Assembly (NCBI RefSeq): GCF_020687545.1
Contig: NZ_JAJEQX010000002.1
Location: forward strand, 62,001 to 126,000
Reading direction: 5' to 3'
DNA length: 64,000 nucleotides
Origin: Ruminococcus turbiniformis
GTDB taxonomy: Bacteria > Bacillota > Clostridia > Lachnospirales > Lachnospiraceae
Shown: piece by piece, positions 53,349 through 63,135 of the stretch
Layout: each line of letters starts with the position of its first letter
Numbering within the stretch: the stretch's first letter is position 1
Program-made: the position numbers and the translations under genes
The notes under the pieces: model-generated
Seen by the model: only the letters and a program-made list of their open reading frames with translations
The model's database searches: none
What the model was told of the DNA's origin: nothing

Positions 53349-54374
53349 TTATCTTAACCACCTATAATCCTCATCCAGCATGGAATACGTCAGCCGCCTG
53401 TAATATTCGCGGTCTGACAGAATCTTACGGAGTCCTTTTACCGCGCACAGCTCCGGCTCCTCCACAGTCATCACCGGAACGCCGACGCTCTCCCTTAAGT
53501 ATGTAGAAAGCCCCTTCAGATTCGCAAGCCCTCCCGTAAGGCAGATTCCCTGTTCCTCAATGGATCTGCGCACCGTGGGAGGCGTCCGGTCAATCATGGA
53601 ACGAATCGCGCGGACGCATTCTTCCAGCGGTTCCTTCACAGCCGCGCGCACCAGACTGATGGGAACGTCTGCCTGGGCGGGAACCCCGCTCATCAGATCT
53701 CTTCCATACACGGTAAGCGCGCTGTCCGTGCTCTGATCGAACACACCGAACTCTCTTCTTAAGCGCTCCGCAGTGAGATTCCCGATCAGGAACTCCCTGT
53801 TGTGCCGCACCAGCGCGGCAATGGCATTGTCCAGATCCTCCCCGCCTGTTTTTAAAAGCCGGTTCATCACCATTCCGCCCGAGGAGAGCACGGAGAGCTC
53901 CGTTGTTCCCCCGCCGAAATTGGCGACGAAAATTCCTTTCGTGCTGATCACGTCCATGCCGAAACCGATCGCGTCCGCCAGGCCTCTCTCCACGATCCTG
54001 ACCGACTTGGCCCGCGCCTCCGAGTGAAACACAAGATCATAAAACGCCTTTTTTTCCACTTCTGTCACGTCCGTCGGAACAGCAATCACATACTGGGCGC
54101 CCCGGACTGACCTGCGCTCTCTTCCCAGCAGGCTCCCGAGAAGATACTGCATGTCATCAAAATGAGAGATGACCCCGTTCTTCATCGGGAAGATCACCTC
54201 GATGCCTTCCGGCGATTTTTCGAACATTTCATATGCCTCATCGCCGATGGCAAATATATATTTCCCGTCTTTCATTGCAATGACGTCTTTCGCACGCCAT
54301 ATTCTGTCCTTTTTCCTGTCAAACACCTTGATCTCGTAAGTCCCGAGATCCAGTCCATAAACATTCCCCGCCAT
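53349..54374 (-). CDS. mreB: MreB/Mbl actin homologue
   Basis: 341 residues from the ATG at 54374. Actin-fold motifs are DLGTYEIKVFD (phosphate 1), ANFGGGTTELSVLS (phosphate 2) and CLTGGLANLKGLSTYL (adenosine). A C-terminal extension of about 15 residues (YYRRLTYSMLDEDYRWLR) goes beyond standard MreB. The sequence is rather divergent, for example QYVIAVPTDVTEVEKKA. It directs rod-shaped growth. Confidence 0.9.
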   Translation of the reverse strand: MAGNVYGLDLGTYEIKVFDRKKDRIWRAKDVIAMKDGKYIFAIGDEAYEMFEKSPEGIEVIFPMKNGVISHFDDMQYLLGSLLGRERRSVRGAQYVIAVPTDVTEVEKKAFYDLVFHSEARAKSVRIVERGLADAIGFGMDVISTKGIFVANFGGGTTELSVLSSGGMVMNRLLKTGGEDLDNAIAALVRHNREFLIGNLTAERLRREFGVFDQSTDSALTVYGRDLMSGVPAQADVPISLVRAAVKEPLEECVRAIRSMIDRTPPTVRRSIEEQGICLTGGLANLKGLSTYLRESVGVPVMTVEEPELCAVKGLRKILSDREYYRRLTYSMLDEDYRWLR

Positions 54375-54417
54375 AGACACTCCCCCTTATCCGTATACTC
54401 CCCTGGCATCTGCTCTC

Positions 54418-55116
54418 TTACTGAAAGAACCCCTTTTCTTTCAGACTGACAAAACACTGATTCCCTATGATAATATGGTCGAGAAGCTCAATGCCGATCA
54501 GTGCTCCCGCCTCGGAAACCCTTCTTGTAATCCGCACATCCTCCCTGCTCGGCGTGGGATCTCCGCTCGGATGATTGTGAAGAAGGATGATGGCGACCGC
54601 GTTTGCCTGAAGCGCCTCCATAAATAGCTCTCTCGGCGAGATCAGCGCCATGTCGACAGTCCCCACCGACACATTCCGCTCCGCAATCAGGCGCGACTTT
54701 GTATTCAGAAGGAGCAGTTTGAGAAATTCCCTGTCGCGGTAGCGCATATCTTCCATATAATACTTTGCGATAGTCTCCGGAGAGGAGAAGTTCAGCCCCT
54801 CTGCCGCCTCCTCCTTTGCCATCCTTCTGCTGAGTTCCAGAAGACACCGGATCTGAATGGCCTTTACCTTCCCGATCCCCCGGATCTTCATCAGACTTTC
54901 CTTCGAGAGCCGGTTCAGCCCTGTCAGTCCTTCCCCTCCTGATTCCGGATGAAGAAGCCGGCGCGCCAGGTCAAGAGAGTTTTCTCCCTGAGTCCCGGTG
55001 CGCAGAATCACCGCCAGAAGCTCCGCGTCTGTCAGATTCTCCGGACCGAAGCGCTCGCATTTTTCATAAGGACGGTCTTCGTGATACATTTCCTTGATCG
55101 TATTGTTTTTCTGCAT
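54418..55116 (-). CDS. radC: RadC-family JAB-domain protein
   Basis: 232 residues from the ATG at 55116, with CAGGG upstream; a GC-rich earlier start at 55149 lacks a ribosome binding site. A helix-hairpin-helix part (LMKIRGIGKVKAIQI) is followed by the MPN/JAB metal motif HNHPSGDPTPS. The name RadC is historic and the biochemical role is not settled. It heads the mreBCD cluster, as in Bacillus. Confidence 0.93.
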   Translation of the reverse strand: MQKNNTIKEMYHEDRPYEKCERFGPENLTDAELLAVILRTGTQGENSLDLARRLLHPESGGEGLTGLNRLSKESLMKIRGIGKVKAIQIRCLLELSRRMAKEEAAEGLNFSSPETIAKYYMEDMRYRDREFLKLLLLNTKSRLIAERNVSVGTVDMALISPRELFMEALQANAVAIILLHNHPSGDPTPSREDVRITRRVSEAGALIGIELLDHIIIGNQCFVSLKEKGFFQ

Positions 55117-55167
55117 AATTGTAACCCTGCAATCAGCGCGATGATACAATACAACGATTTATTTTAG

Positions 55168-55185
55168 CACAATTTAAAAATTGTG
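55168..55185. promoter_or_regulatory. 18-bp palindrome upstream of radC
   Basis: CACAATTT (55168-55175) and AAATTGTG (55178-55185) form a perfect inverted repeat about 50 nt upstream of radC, just upstream of an AT-rich -10-like stretch. It is an operator candidate; the protein is unknown. Confidence 0.35.
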
Positions 55186-55218
55186 TATAGGCGTTACAGA
55201 TTAAAATTCTGTGAACTG

Positions 55219-56799
55219 TTACCGCGATCCGTACTCCCGGATCACCGCCTCCGCTGCCTTCATCCCGTCCATGGCTGCCGACGTGATGCCGCCCGCATAT
55301 CCCGCGCCCTCCCCGCACGGATATATCCACGGCACGGAAGACCGGAACTGTTCGTCTCTCGGAATGCGCACCGGGGAGGACGTTCTGCTTTCCACGCCGG
55401 AAAGGATCGTGTCCCCGTCTGCAAAGCCTCTGATCTTTCTGTCCATAGCAGTGATTCCGTCCTGCACAGACCGTGCGATTTCCTCCGGAAATATACGCCG
55501 GACATTTCCGAAACGGTATGCTCCTTTCATATTCGGGCGGACCGTTCCCGTCTCTTCGGAAACTCTGTCCAGACAGTAGTCCTCAAATCTCTGTGCCGGA
55601 ATCTTTCCCTTTCCTTCCTCCCAGGCCCTTTTTTCAAGCATTCTCTGAAACTCAACTCCGGCCAGCGGATGATCCGAGCCGTAATCGTCCCGCGACACAG
55701 TTACAATGACCGCGCTGTTGGCATTCTCTCCCGCTCTTCCGTGGTAGCTCATGCCGTTTACAGCCAGATGGCCTTCTTCGGAAGACGCATTCACCACATA
55801 GCCGCCCGGGCACATGCAGAACGTATAGACGCCTCTTCCGCTCTCTGACTTTTCCGCCAGCTTATAGGAGGCCGGAGGAAGGTTCCCCCTCTCTTCCCTC
55901 CCGTACATCGCCCGGTCAATCATCTTCTGGGAGTGTTCCACTCTGACTCCCACTGCAAACGATTTTGCTTCCATGGACACGCCGCGCGCAAGCAGCATCG
56001 CAAACGTATCCCTGGCGCTGTGCCCGACCGCCAGCACCGCAGCGCCGACAGAGACACGCTCCTCTCCATTAATCACAAGACATCGCTCTTCCGGCAGGAT
56101 ATCCGTCACCTGACTGTGAAAACGTACTTCCCCGCCAAGCCTTATTATCTCCTCCCGCATATTCTCCACAACGCGGATCAGAATATCCGTGCCGATATGG
56201 GGCTTCTGCTCCCAGAGAATCTCCTCCGGCGCACCGAACCGCACGAACGTCTCAAGCACGAAACGGTTCCTGCCCGCCGTATCTTTCACAAGTGTATTGA
56301 GTTTCCCGTCGGAAAAGGTTCCTGCGCCACCCTCCCCGAACTGTACGTTGGAGGCCGTGTCAAGAACGCCTGTCTCCCAGAACTTCTCCACATCTGCCTT
56401 CCGCTCGTGCACCGGCGCTCCTCTCTCTATAAGAATCGGGCGGTATCCTTCCGCTGCAAGAAGATACGCACAGAAAAGTCCTGCCGGGCCGCTTCCGATC
56501 ACCGCAGGACGCCCCGGCATTTTCCCGGTTCCGTGCGGCGGAAGACTGTAAGTTTTTTCCTTTGTCTTCACTGCCTTTCCCCGGGAGTGTTTCATCGCCC
56601 TCTCCTCATTTTTTATTTTACAGTCCACCATATAAACGTAAAAAAGCTCCGGCTTTTTACGCGCGTCCAGAGAACGCCTGCGTACCGAAAAATCTTCCAA
56701 TTCCTTTTCCTGTATTCCAAGGGTGCGCGCGATCTTTTTCTTCAGCTGCCCCGTCGTATGCTCTACAGGAAGTTTTATCTGACTGAGTGTAAGCATCAA
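55219..56799 (-). CDS. NAD(P)/FAD-dependent dehydrogenase (COG2509-like)
   Basis: 526 residues. After a ~100-residue N-terminal domain with LGIQEKELEDFSVRRRSLDARKK, the FAD-binding GSGPAGLFCAYLLA appears at about 102-115. GEGGAGTFSDGKLNT and the late GEGAGYAGGITSAAMDGM are typical of this uncharacterised FAD dehydrogenase family. Substrate unknown. Confidence 0.88.
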   Translation of the reverse strand: MMLTLSQIKLPVEHTTGQLKKKIARTLGIQEKELEDFSVRRRSLDARKKPELFYVYMVDCKIKNEERAMKHSRGKAVKTKEKTYSLPPHGTGKMPGRPAVIGSGPAGLFCAYLLAAEGYRPILIERGAPVHERKADVEKFWETGVLDTASNVQFGEGGAGTFSDGKLNTLVKDTAGRNRFVLETFVRFGAPEEILWEQKPHIGTDILIRVVENMREEIIRLGGEVRFHSQVTDILPEERCLVINGEERVSVGAAVLAVGHSARDTFAMLLARGVSMEAKSFAVGVRVEHSQKMIDRAMYGREERGNLPPASYKLAEKSESGRGVYTFCMCPGGYVVNASSEEGHLAVNGMSYHGRAGENANSAVIVTVSRDDYGSDHPLAGVEFQRMLEKRAWEEGKGKIPAQRFEDYCLDRVSEETGTVRPNMKGAYRFGNVRRIFPEEIARSVQDGITAMDRKIRGFADGDTILSGVESRTSSPVRIPRDEQFRSSVPWIYPCGEGAGYAGGITSAAMDGMKAAEAVIREYGSR

Positions 56800-56871
56800 A
56801 GCCCTCCTCTGTTCTCAGGTAATTTTTTGTTCCGAAGACGAGTATAGTGCAATTTTCCAAAAGGGGCAAGT

Positions 56872-56922
56872 AAAAAATGCCGCAGGGGCATTACGGCCGT
56901 CATTTGCCGAAATGCCCCTGCG
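56872..56922 (-). terminator. Terminator of the carbohydrate operon
   Basis: CGCAGGGGCATT (56881-56892) and AATGCCCCTGCG (56911-56922) form a 12-bp stem. On the - strand it runs into six T, and it starts two bases after the GH127 stop. Confidence 0.88.
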
Positions 56923-56923
56923 T

Positions 56924-58894
56924 TTAAAAATCAGGGTACTCTTTTACCCATACTTCCATTTCGCCTTCTCCTCTGTTGTTCCAGTAAGCATAGGGTATAA
57001 ATGTCATTTTTATGTCTTTCAGTTTTTCATCGTGCTCTGCATACAGCTCCGGACTTTTCCAGTTCTCTCTGACGATCTTTTTTCCGTCTGCCTCAATTAC
57101 GAGCGTTCCTCCAAGTATGTCTTCCCAGTGGATGCGGGGAGGCTTTGAAGTGTCAACATAAACAGAAGAAAGATATTTCCCGTTATCCGCTTCTTCCGCG
57201 GCATAAATAAGAGGGCCGCAGGCGATGCAGACTTTTCCGGCATCCTCCCTGACCTCGGGATTCGCATGGAGAAACCGGGGACGGAAAGATCCCTCTTCTT
57301 TTCCGAATAAAACCGTATAAACAGTTCCGGCTTCGCACGGAAAATATGCGTATCCTTTCTCTATGCGTATATCTGCCGGGAGATCATTTTCTCCTGACGT
57401 TTTCTCCACATGGAATGCTTCCGCGTATTCAGGGATTCGGACAGCTAATTTTGCACATCCCGAAACGCCTGCCCGTTTTACTTCTATTTCAACTTTATTG
57501 CTCCAGGGAAAATCTGTGCGGATCTCAAGTTCTGTCTCTCCTGACTCCAGCATGACGGAAACACTTCCCGCCACAAAAAGATTGAGATATAGGGTGTCTT
57601 TTTCATAGCTGTATATATATTCTCCCAGAGATGCAAGCGTCCGGGAAATATTTGCCGGGCAGCAGGCTACGCCGAACCATTTTTGCCGTATACTTTTTAC
57701 ATGTTCTTTTGAAGTTCTTTCCATGCAGCTTTCAGGCCAGCATGAGAGAGGATTAACATAGAAAAAGTGTTTTCCGTCCTGGCTGATACCGGCCAGAACT
57801 GTGTTGTAAAGCGCCCGCTCCATAATATCCCCATACGCCCCGTCTTTTGTGATAAGAAGCATCCTGCGGGCAAACAGTGCCAGTCCTATGGAAGCGCATG
57901 ACTCTGAGTATCCGTATTCATTCGGAAGATCATAGTCTGTGGTAAAACGTTCTAAAATACCAGACGAGCCGATGCCGCCTGTCACGTACATTCGTTTTGA
58001 AACGATATTTTCCATCAGTGTCTCACAAGCGTTAAAAAGTTCCCTGTCCTTATATTTTTCAGCCAGATCTGCCATAGCACAGTAAAGGTACACGGCGCGT
58101 ACCGCATGCCCTTCTGCTGTTTTCTGTTCACGAACCGGAAGATGGGCCTGAGCAAACTCGGGGCAGTAATCAGAAAGTTCCGGGAAAAGGAATTTTTGTC
58201 CGGGGCGTTTCATCTCTTCCAGAAAATAATTTTTCTCTCCGGTTCCCCGCACATCAACAAAATATTTTGCAAGCTCCAGATATCTCTTTTTCCCAGTAGC
58301 GTCATACAGCTTCACAAGCGCCAGTTCAATCTCGGGATGTCCGGGCATCCCTGTTCGCTTTCCTTCTTCTTTACCGAATGTCTCGCATACAAGGTCAGCC
58401 ATGCGGCAGACAATCTCCAGAAATTTCTGTTCTTGTGTCGCGCGGGAATACGCCACGGCCGCTTCGATCATATGCCCGAGTGTATAGAGTTCATGCCCCT
58501 CTCTTAAATTTGTAAATCTGCCAAGCGGATCTTCCAGAATATAGTAAGTATTAAAATAGCCGTCCGGCTGCTGTGCGCGTCCGATCAGACTGATCAGCTC
58601 ATCCGCACGTCTTTTAAGTTCTTCATCCGGCTGTTCCTCCAGGCAGTACGCCGCCGCTTCCAGCCACTTGGCGGCGTCTGAATCCTGGAACACCGCCCCG
58701 TAAAATTTTCCGTTCTTCTCTCCCGCCGCAATTCTGAAATTTTCGATACAGTGACTTTTGGGTGCTCCCTCAATCTGATCATTCATGACTTCCCACTGGT
58801 AGTTCAGAATTTCTTTCCTGACTAATTTCCTGTATTTGTTCCAGAACCGGCTGCTGATCGTTACATCTTTTATATTTGCAGTGTGGGCCTTCAT
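56924..58894 (-). CDS. GH127 family glycosidase (beta-L-arabinofuranosidase type)
   Basis: 656 residues from the ATG at 58894; a TTG four codons earlier lacks proper ribosome binding site spacing. The family's cysteine glycosidase site is visible: E331 and C333 (YSESCAS), and the vicinal C411-C412 (GVACCPANIS), which in B. longum HypBA1 hold zinc and supply the nucleophile. The (alpha/alpha)6 barrel covers about 1-430, and beta domains follow. There is no signal peptide, so it acts inside the cell on imported oligosaccharides. Some GH127 members have other furanoside substrates. Confidence 0.9.
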   Translation of the reverse strand: MKAHTANIKDVTISSRFWNKYRKLVRKEILNYQWEVMNDQIEGAPKSHCIENFRIAAGEKNGKFYGAVFQDSDAAKWLEAAAYCLEEQPDEELKRRADELISLIGRAQQPDGYFNTYYILEDPLGRFTNLREGHELYTLGHMIEAAVAYSRATQEQKFLEIVCRMADLVCETFGKEEGKRTGMPGHPEIELALVKLYDATGKKRYLELAKYFVDVRGTGEKNYFLEEMKRPGQKFLFPELSDYCPEFAQAHLPVREQKTAEGHAVRAVYLYCAMADLAEKYKDRELFNACETLMENIVSKRMYVTGGIGSSGILERFTTDYDLPNEYGYSESCASIGLALFARRMLLITKDGAYGDIMERALYNTVLAGISQDGKHFFYVNPLSCWPESCMERTSKEHVKSIRQKWFGVACCPANISRTLASLGEYIYSYEKDTLYLNLFVAGSVSVMLESGETELEIRTDFPWSNKVEIEVKRAGVSGCAKLAVRIPEYAEAFHVEKTSGENDLPADIRIEKGYAYFPCEAGTVYTVLFGKEEGSFRPRFLHANPEVREDAGKVCIACGPLIYAAEEADNGKYLSSVYVDTSKPPRIHWEDILGGTLVIEADGKKIVRENWKSPELYAEHDEKLKDIKMTFIPYAYWNNRGEGEMEVWVKEYPDF

Positions 58895-58912
58895 CTCCTT
58901 TTCCAATCTCCT

Positions 58913-60103
58913 TTAGGAAATGAACTTTTTAAATTCCGGAATATGTATCACTTTTCCGCCCTCCATCGCCGACTGATGGGCGCAGATTCCCGTACCCGTC
59001 CAATACGCCCCGGCGATATCGTCGGGAACCGGCTTTCGGTTTTCCACCACCGCACGCACAAACTCATGAATCATATGCGGATGGGAGCCTCCGTGTCCCC
59101 CTCCCTGTTTAAATGAAAGGTGGGTATTCTCGTCATTATATACGGTTTCTGTTGTAAAACCTGCGATGCTTTCAGGAAGCCTGCATCCGTAATCCGGGAT
59201 TTTAATTCGCTGCTCCGTGATTTCCCCTCCTCTTTTGAATCTGTCCGGGTCTCCGTCGGCGTCCGGAATTTCTTCCTGGATATTTCCTGTCCTTGTATAG
59301 AGCACCGGATCTTCTGAGGCTAATTGCTGCCATTCAAAACTTCGTTCACTTCCGTAAATGCGAAAGCATTCCGAATAGCTTCTTGCCACGCCGTAAAGAA
59401 AACGTTCCACTTCTATCGCTACATCACTTGTTTCCATCGTGACAAAAGCGGCCTCAAAGGAAAACGGGGAATGGTACTTTTCTTCAAGTTCCTTTCTAAT
59501 GCGCCCTGAGCCTTTGGCATAGACTTCCTTCGGCCAGTCGTTTAAGAGCATAAAGCATGTGCCGAGCGCATGTGTGGGATGCATAAGCGGCGGAAAGCCG
59601 TTCCAGTACGAAGGCCATCCTTCCATATCCTGATAATGCGCGCACGTCATATACTGAACTCTGCCGAACATTCCCTTTTCAAGCATCTCTCTGACATAAA
59701 AATATTCCCTTCCGAACACGGTTGTCTCCATAAACATATACTGCTTTCCGGAAGAAATTCTTGCCCTGATTACATCTTCCAGTTCTTTAATACTCATTCC
59801 CATAGGTATGGTACAGCCGCAGTGTCTTCCTGAGTTTAAAGCTTTTATGGAAAACTCTGCGTGAGTAGCCGGTGGAGTGACTATATGGACGGCATCTATT
59901 TCTCCATCCTTAAGCATCTCATCATAATCTGTGTAGCAGTCGCTCTTACTAAGGCCGAATTTTTCCCGGGCTGTTTTCAAAAGTTCCGGATTGAGGTCAA
60001 CAGCAGCCACAGCATAGACATCCGGATGCCTCAGATAAATAGGAATAAATTCCATTCCGAAACTGATTCCAACAATTCCTACTTTTATTTTTCCGTCTTT
60101 CAT
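58913..60103 (-). CDS. Gfo/Idh/MocA oxidoreductase lacking the EKP motif
   Basis: 396 residues. The N-terminal Rossmann domain has GIVGISFGMEF (9-19) and DAVHIVTPPATHAEFSIKALNSG. Where the family usually has (C/V)EKP, this protein reads CTIPMG at 97-102, so the catalytic lysine is absent. The C-terminal half carries HPTHALG and a GGGHGGSHPHMIHEFV stretch. It sits between GH172 and GH127, so a sugar substrate is likely. The missing lysine suggests an atypical, perhaps redox-cycling, mechanism. Confidence 0.82.
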   Translation of the reverse strand: MKDGKIKVGIVGISFGMEFIPIYLRHPDVYAVAAVDLNPELLKTAREKFGLSKSDCYTDYDEMLKDGEIDAVHIVTPPATHAEFSIKALNSGRHCGCTIPMGMSIKELEDVIRARISSGKQYMFMETTVFGREYFYVREMLEKGMFGRVQYMTCAHYQDMEGWPSYWNGFPPLMHPTHALGTCFMLLNDWPKEVYAKGSGRIRKELEEKYHSPFSFEAAFVTMETSDVAIEVERFLYGVARSYSECFRIYGSERSFEWQQLASEDPVLYTRTGNIQEEIPDADGDPDRFKRGGEITEQRIKIPDYGCRLPESIAGFTTETVYNDENTHLSFKQGGGHGGSHPHMIHEFVRAVVENRKPVPDDIAGAYWTGTGICAHQSAMEGGKVIHIPEFKKFIS

Positions 60104-60117
60104 TTTCTTTGTCTCCT

Positions 60118-61311
60118 CTAATCAAACAGCGGCATCTCCTGGGGATAATTTCCCATATACCCGGGCCGGGCCTTAAGTCCGCCGATTCTCTCTTTTGCGT
60201 CCATCAGCTCCGGAAGATTATTCTTTGGCCTGTCCAGATAAAAATAAGAACAGCACGACCAGTCATCTTCCCTTTCAAAGAGCAGCGGGCGTCCGTCCAG
60301 CATCGGTATGTTCATAAAATCTACGGTTTCCCCTTTTGTATCAATTACCTGGGTACCTGCTTTCAGATTCTTATAAAGGAGCTGGGCGTGGTGGAAATAG
60401 TCATCCCGGTCCACCGCTCCGATCTGCTGGATCACCGCGCGGAAATCAGTCTCAAAATAGATCGGATCGGGGACATGGAACCGGTAAAAACACAATTCCA
60501 TATTTACCTTATCGTAGACCGGACATCCGCTGTACAGATCATAAAAATAGTCCTGTCCCCAGGCTGTCCCGACGTAATCCTCCACTCCTGTTCCGCAGAT
60601 AGTCGGATAGTCTTTGTCCCCGTCTATGTAAGCCTTAAATTCACCTTCGCCCCACCATGTATCAGAGTAAAGTTTTGTATTGCACCGTACCCCCATATTT
60701 GTTCCGAGGAATCTTCCCTTTCCTTCTACATACGGCAGCAGTTCAAAATCCCGTTTCATCCCGGTCAAGTTCTCACGGTTGAAATAAGCGTGAAAATACA
60801 TCATCTGATCGGAAAACACATCGCCAAGCGTGTAGTCAATGTCATAATAAAAATGTCTGACGTCAACGGACGACTCATTGGTAACGGTTATTTTCATCCC
60901 GGTTTTAAACGGCATCGGTATGCATGTACTAAAGCTGCGGCCTTCCGGATTTGTAAAGAGCGCGTTTTTAAAAACCGCCGTTTTACCAAGTCCGACACAG
61001 AAGAAATCTCCGAGAGGGACGCTCACCGCGGGCTGATCGCTGTTATCCCAGAACATTTCCAGACGGATTCCCCTTAAAGTTTCAGGAATCTGCTCACTGA
61101 TTGTAATCCATATTCTTCTGATCATTCCGCTCGTATTTTCTGCATGTGCGAGTACATGGCTTTCCCCTTTATTCAGCCGGAACCAGGGAGAACCTTTCCT
61201 GCCGTTTCCGGCTTTTCCTCCCGCACCTTTTTCCCCGTCCGGATTTTCATGGCTTGCCCATCTTGTCACAACATTTTTCGGAAATGTATAAAATTCACTG
61301 TAATTCATCAT
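60118..61311 (-). CDS. GH172 (DUF2961) alpha-furanosidase
   Basis: 397 residues from the ATG at 61311, with AAGGAGG 10 nt upstream (a TTG at 61317 is too close). The DUF2961 core is complete: SDTWWGEGEFKAYIDGD and YPTICGTGVEDYVGTAWG. GH172 enzymes act on alpha-D-fructofuranosides, difructose dianhydride I or D-arabinofuranosides. There is no signal peptide. With GH127 it makes a cytoplasmic furanosidase pair. Confidence 0.88.
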   Translation of the reverse strand: MMNYSEFYTFPKNVVTRWASHENPDGEKGAGGKAGNGRKGSPWFRLNKGESHVLAHAENTSGMIRRIWITISEQIPETLRGIRLEMFWDNSDQPAVSVPLGDFFCVGLGKTAVFKNALFTNPEGRSFSTCIPMPFKTGMKITVTNESSVDVRHFYYDIDYTLGDVFSDQMMYFHAYFNRENLTGMKRDFELLPYVEGKGRFLGTNMGVRCNTKLYSDTWWGEGEFKAYIDGDKDYPTICGTGVEDYVGTAWGQDYFYDLYSGCPVYDKVNMELCFYRFHVPDPIYFETDFRAVIQQIGAVDRDDYFHHAQLLYKNLKAGTQVIDTKGETVDFMNIPMLDGRPLLFEREDDWSCCSYFYLDRPKNNLPELMDAKERIGGLKARPGYMGNYPQEMPLFD

Positions 61312-61336
61312 AATCAAACTTCCTCCTTTTGTTTTA

Positions 61337-62164
61337 TCAGTCTTTCATTCCTGTCATTTTAATTCCGTCCAGATAGTACCGCTGAAGCAGCGTAAAAAGA
61401 ATGACCGTCGGAATCACGGCAACTACGGAAGCCGCGAGAATCAGATTCCAGGAGATTCTAAGAGAACCCATAAGCGTTGCAATCTGAATCTGAATCGTAT
61501 ATTTGCTCTCATTTTGGGCGACAATCGTCGGCCACAGATAAGAGTTCCAGTTTGTCACAAAAAACGATACTCCAAGTGTAATAAACATTGGTCTTGCCAG
61601 CGGTATAAATATTTTTGTAAATGTTTTCCACACCGAACATCCGTCGATTCGCGCCGATTCATAAAGTGCATCCGGCATTTCCACAAAATACTGTCTGAAC
61701 AGAAACACTCCGTATGCGTGCGGAACCATTGGAAGAATAACTCCCCAGAGTGAATTGGCAAGGCCCATTCCCCGTATAATGAAGAACAGAGGAATAATAA
61801 TCACCGGAAAGGGAATCATCATTGTGCTCAGTACCCACATAAACGCCCCCTTTTTTCCCGGAAAATCCAGCCTGGCAAATGCAAACGCCGCCATCGAATG
61901 GATGATCAGCGCGAGCACCGTTACCATCGCTGCGATAAAAAAGGAGTTCCAGATACCTGTAAAAACATCCATTGTCTTAAACACCTGCCGAAAAGCGTCA
62001 AGCGTAGGATGCTCCGGGATAATCCGGTAGTCAAACACTTCATTCTCCGGTTTGAGCGCCCCGCTTATAAGCAGGATGATCGGAAAAACGGAACATACAA
62101 TAAACAGTGTTCCCACAAATATCTTCAATGCAGATATTCCATATTTTTTTGCCACAGTCTTCAC
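61337..62164 (-). CDS. Carbohydrate ABC permease, MalG type
   Basis: 275 residues with six helices. The EAA loop near EMPDALYESARIDGCSVWKTFTKIFIPLARP contacts the ATPase. It uses a GTG start next to the stop of the preceding permease. The ATPase is not in the window; such systems often borrow an MsmK-type ATPase. Confidence 0.92.
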   Translation of the reverse strand: MKTVAKKYGISALKIFVGTLFIVCSVFPIILLISGALKPENEVFDYRIIPEHPTLDAFRQVFKTMDVFTGIWNSFFIAAMVTVLALIIHSMAAFAFARLDFPGKKGAFMWVLSTMMIPFPVIIIPLFFIIRGMGLANSLWGVILPMVPHAYGVFLFRQYFVEMPDALYESARIDGCSVWKTFTKIFIPLARPMFITLGVSFFVTNWNSYLWPTIVAQNESKYTIQIQIATLMGSLRISWNLILAASVVAVIPTVILFTLLQRYYLDGIKMTGMKD

Positions 62165-63049
62165 CTACTTAAATTTCAACAACTTCATCTGTACAACGGT
62201 GACAACCATAATAATCAGGGAGAGCGCCACAGCGATTGCGGAAGCATACCCGAATCTGTACTGTTCAAACGCAAGCTGGAAAATATAATATACTGTCACT
62301 TCCGTCGCGCCCGCCGGTCCTCCTGACGTCATCACTCTGATTTGGTCAAATACCTGGAACGATGCAATCAGCGTCGTAATTAAAATAAAAATACTTGTTC
62401 CTTTAATCAGCGGGAACGTGATTTTGAAAAATCTCTGAACCGCATTCGCGCCGTCGATTCTTGCCGCCTCATAATATTCTGCCGGTACGTCTTTTAAAGC
62501 AGACAGAAAAATAATCATATTATAGCCGAAGGCGATCCAGATTCCCACAACAGCGACACAGATCAGCGCCTGGGAGGATGAGCCGAGAAAAAGCTGTCTT
62601 TCTCCTCCGAACAGCTCCACAATTCTGTTGATATACCCGTTTCTTGAGTTGAACAGAAAGGACCAAAGTGTAGCCGCCACAATAGTGGAAATTGTATTCG
62701 GCAAATAAATCGCGACTCTGCACGCCTGCTGGCGCCGGTTCCCTCTGATTGAATTGACGAATACCGCGGCGGCAAGAGAAAGGATATATACGGCAGCCAC
62801 ATAAATGACCGCGTATTTTACCGTCGTAAAAAGGCTTCCCCAAAAGGTAGCATCGTCCAGCATGTGCGAATAGTTATCCAGTCCCGCAAATGTTTTCGTC
62901 CCCAGAGCGTTCCAGTCAAAAAGACTGATATACAGCGCATATATAATCGGGATGAAAATAAAAATCAGCATCAGGATCATTTCCGGCGCGATCATAAGAT
63001 AGGCTGTCAGCGCTTCTTTTTTTATTCGTCTTTGTTTCTTTTTTTTCAT
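62165..63049 (-). CDS. Carbohydrate ABC permease, MalF/UgpA type
   Basis: 294 residues with six helices and the EAA loop (VPAEYYEAARIDGANAVQRFFKITFPLIKG). Basic KKKKQRRIKK starts the protein. It pairs with the downstream permease to import a sugar delivered by the binding protein. Confidence 0.93.
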   Translation of the reverse strand: MKKKKQRRIKKEALTAYLMIAPEMILMLIFIFIPIIYALYISLFDWNALGTKTFAGLDNYSHMLDDATFWGSLFTTVKYAVIYVAAVYILSLAAAVFVNSIRGNRRQQACRVAIYLPNTISTIVAATLWSFLFNSRNGYINRIVELFGGERQLFLGSSSQALICVAVVGIWIAFGYNMIIFLSALKDVPAEYYEAARIDGANAVQRFFKITFPLIKGTSIFILITTLIASFQVFDQIRVMTSGGPAGATEVTVYYIFQLAFEQYRFGYASAIAVALSLIIMVVTVVQMKLLKFK

Positions 63050-63135
63050 AAGCCTAACTCTCCTGTATTCCCTCCGGGCACGGATTTGGCCGGAGGAAAT
63101 ACGAATCCCGCAGTTTTTGCCTTAAGGCCTTCTTG

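Noticed and set aside
55933-56847. 304-codon + strand open frame opposite the FAD dehydrogenase
   Set aside because: Antisense shadow of a well-supported gene; composition is His/Arg/Ser-rich and no motif is seen.
60109-61077. 322-codon + strand open frame opposite GH172
   Set aside because: Antisense of a gene with clear family motifs; no start signal.
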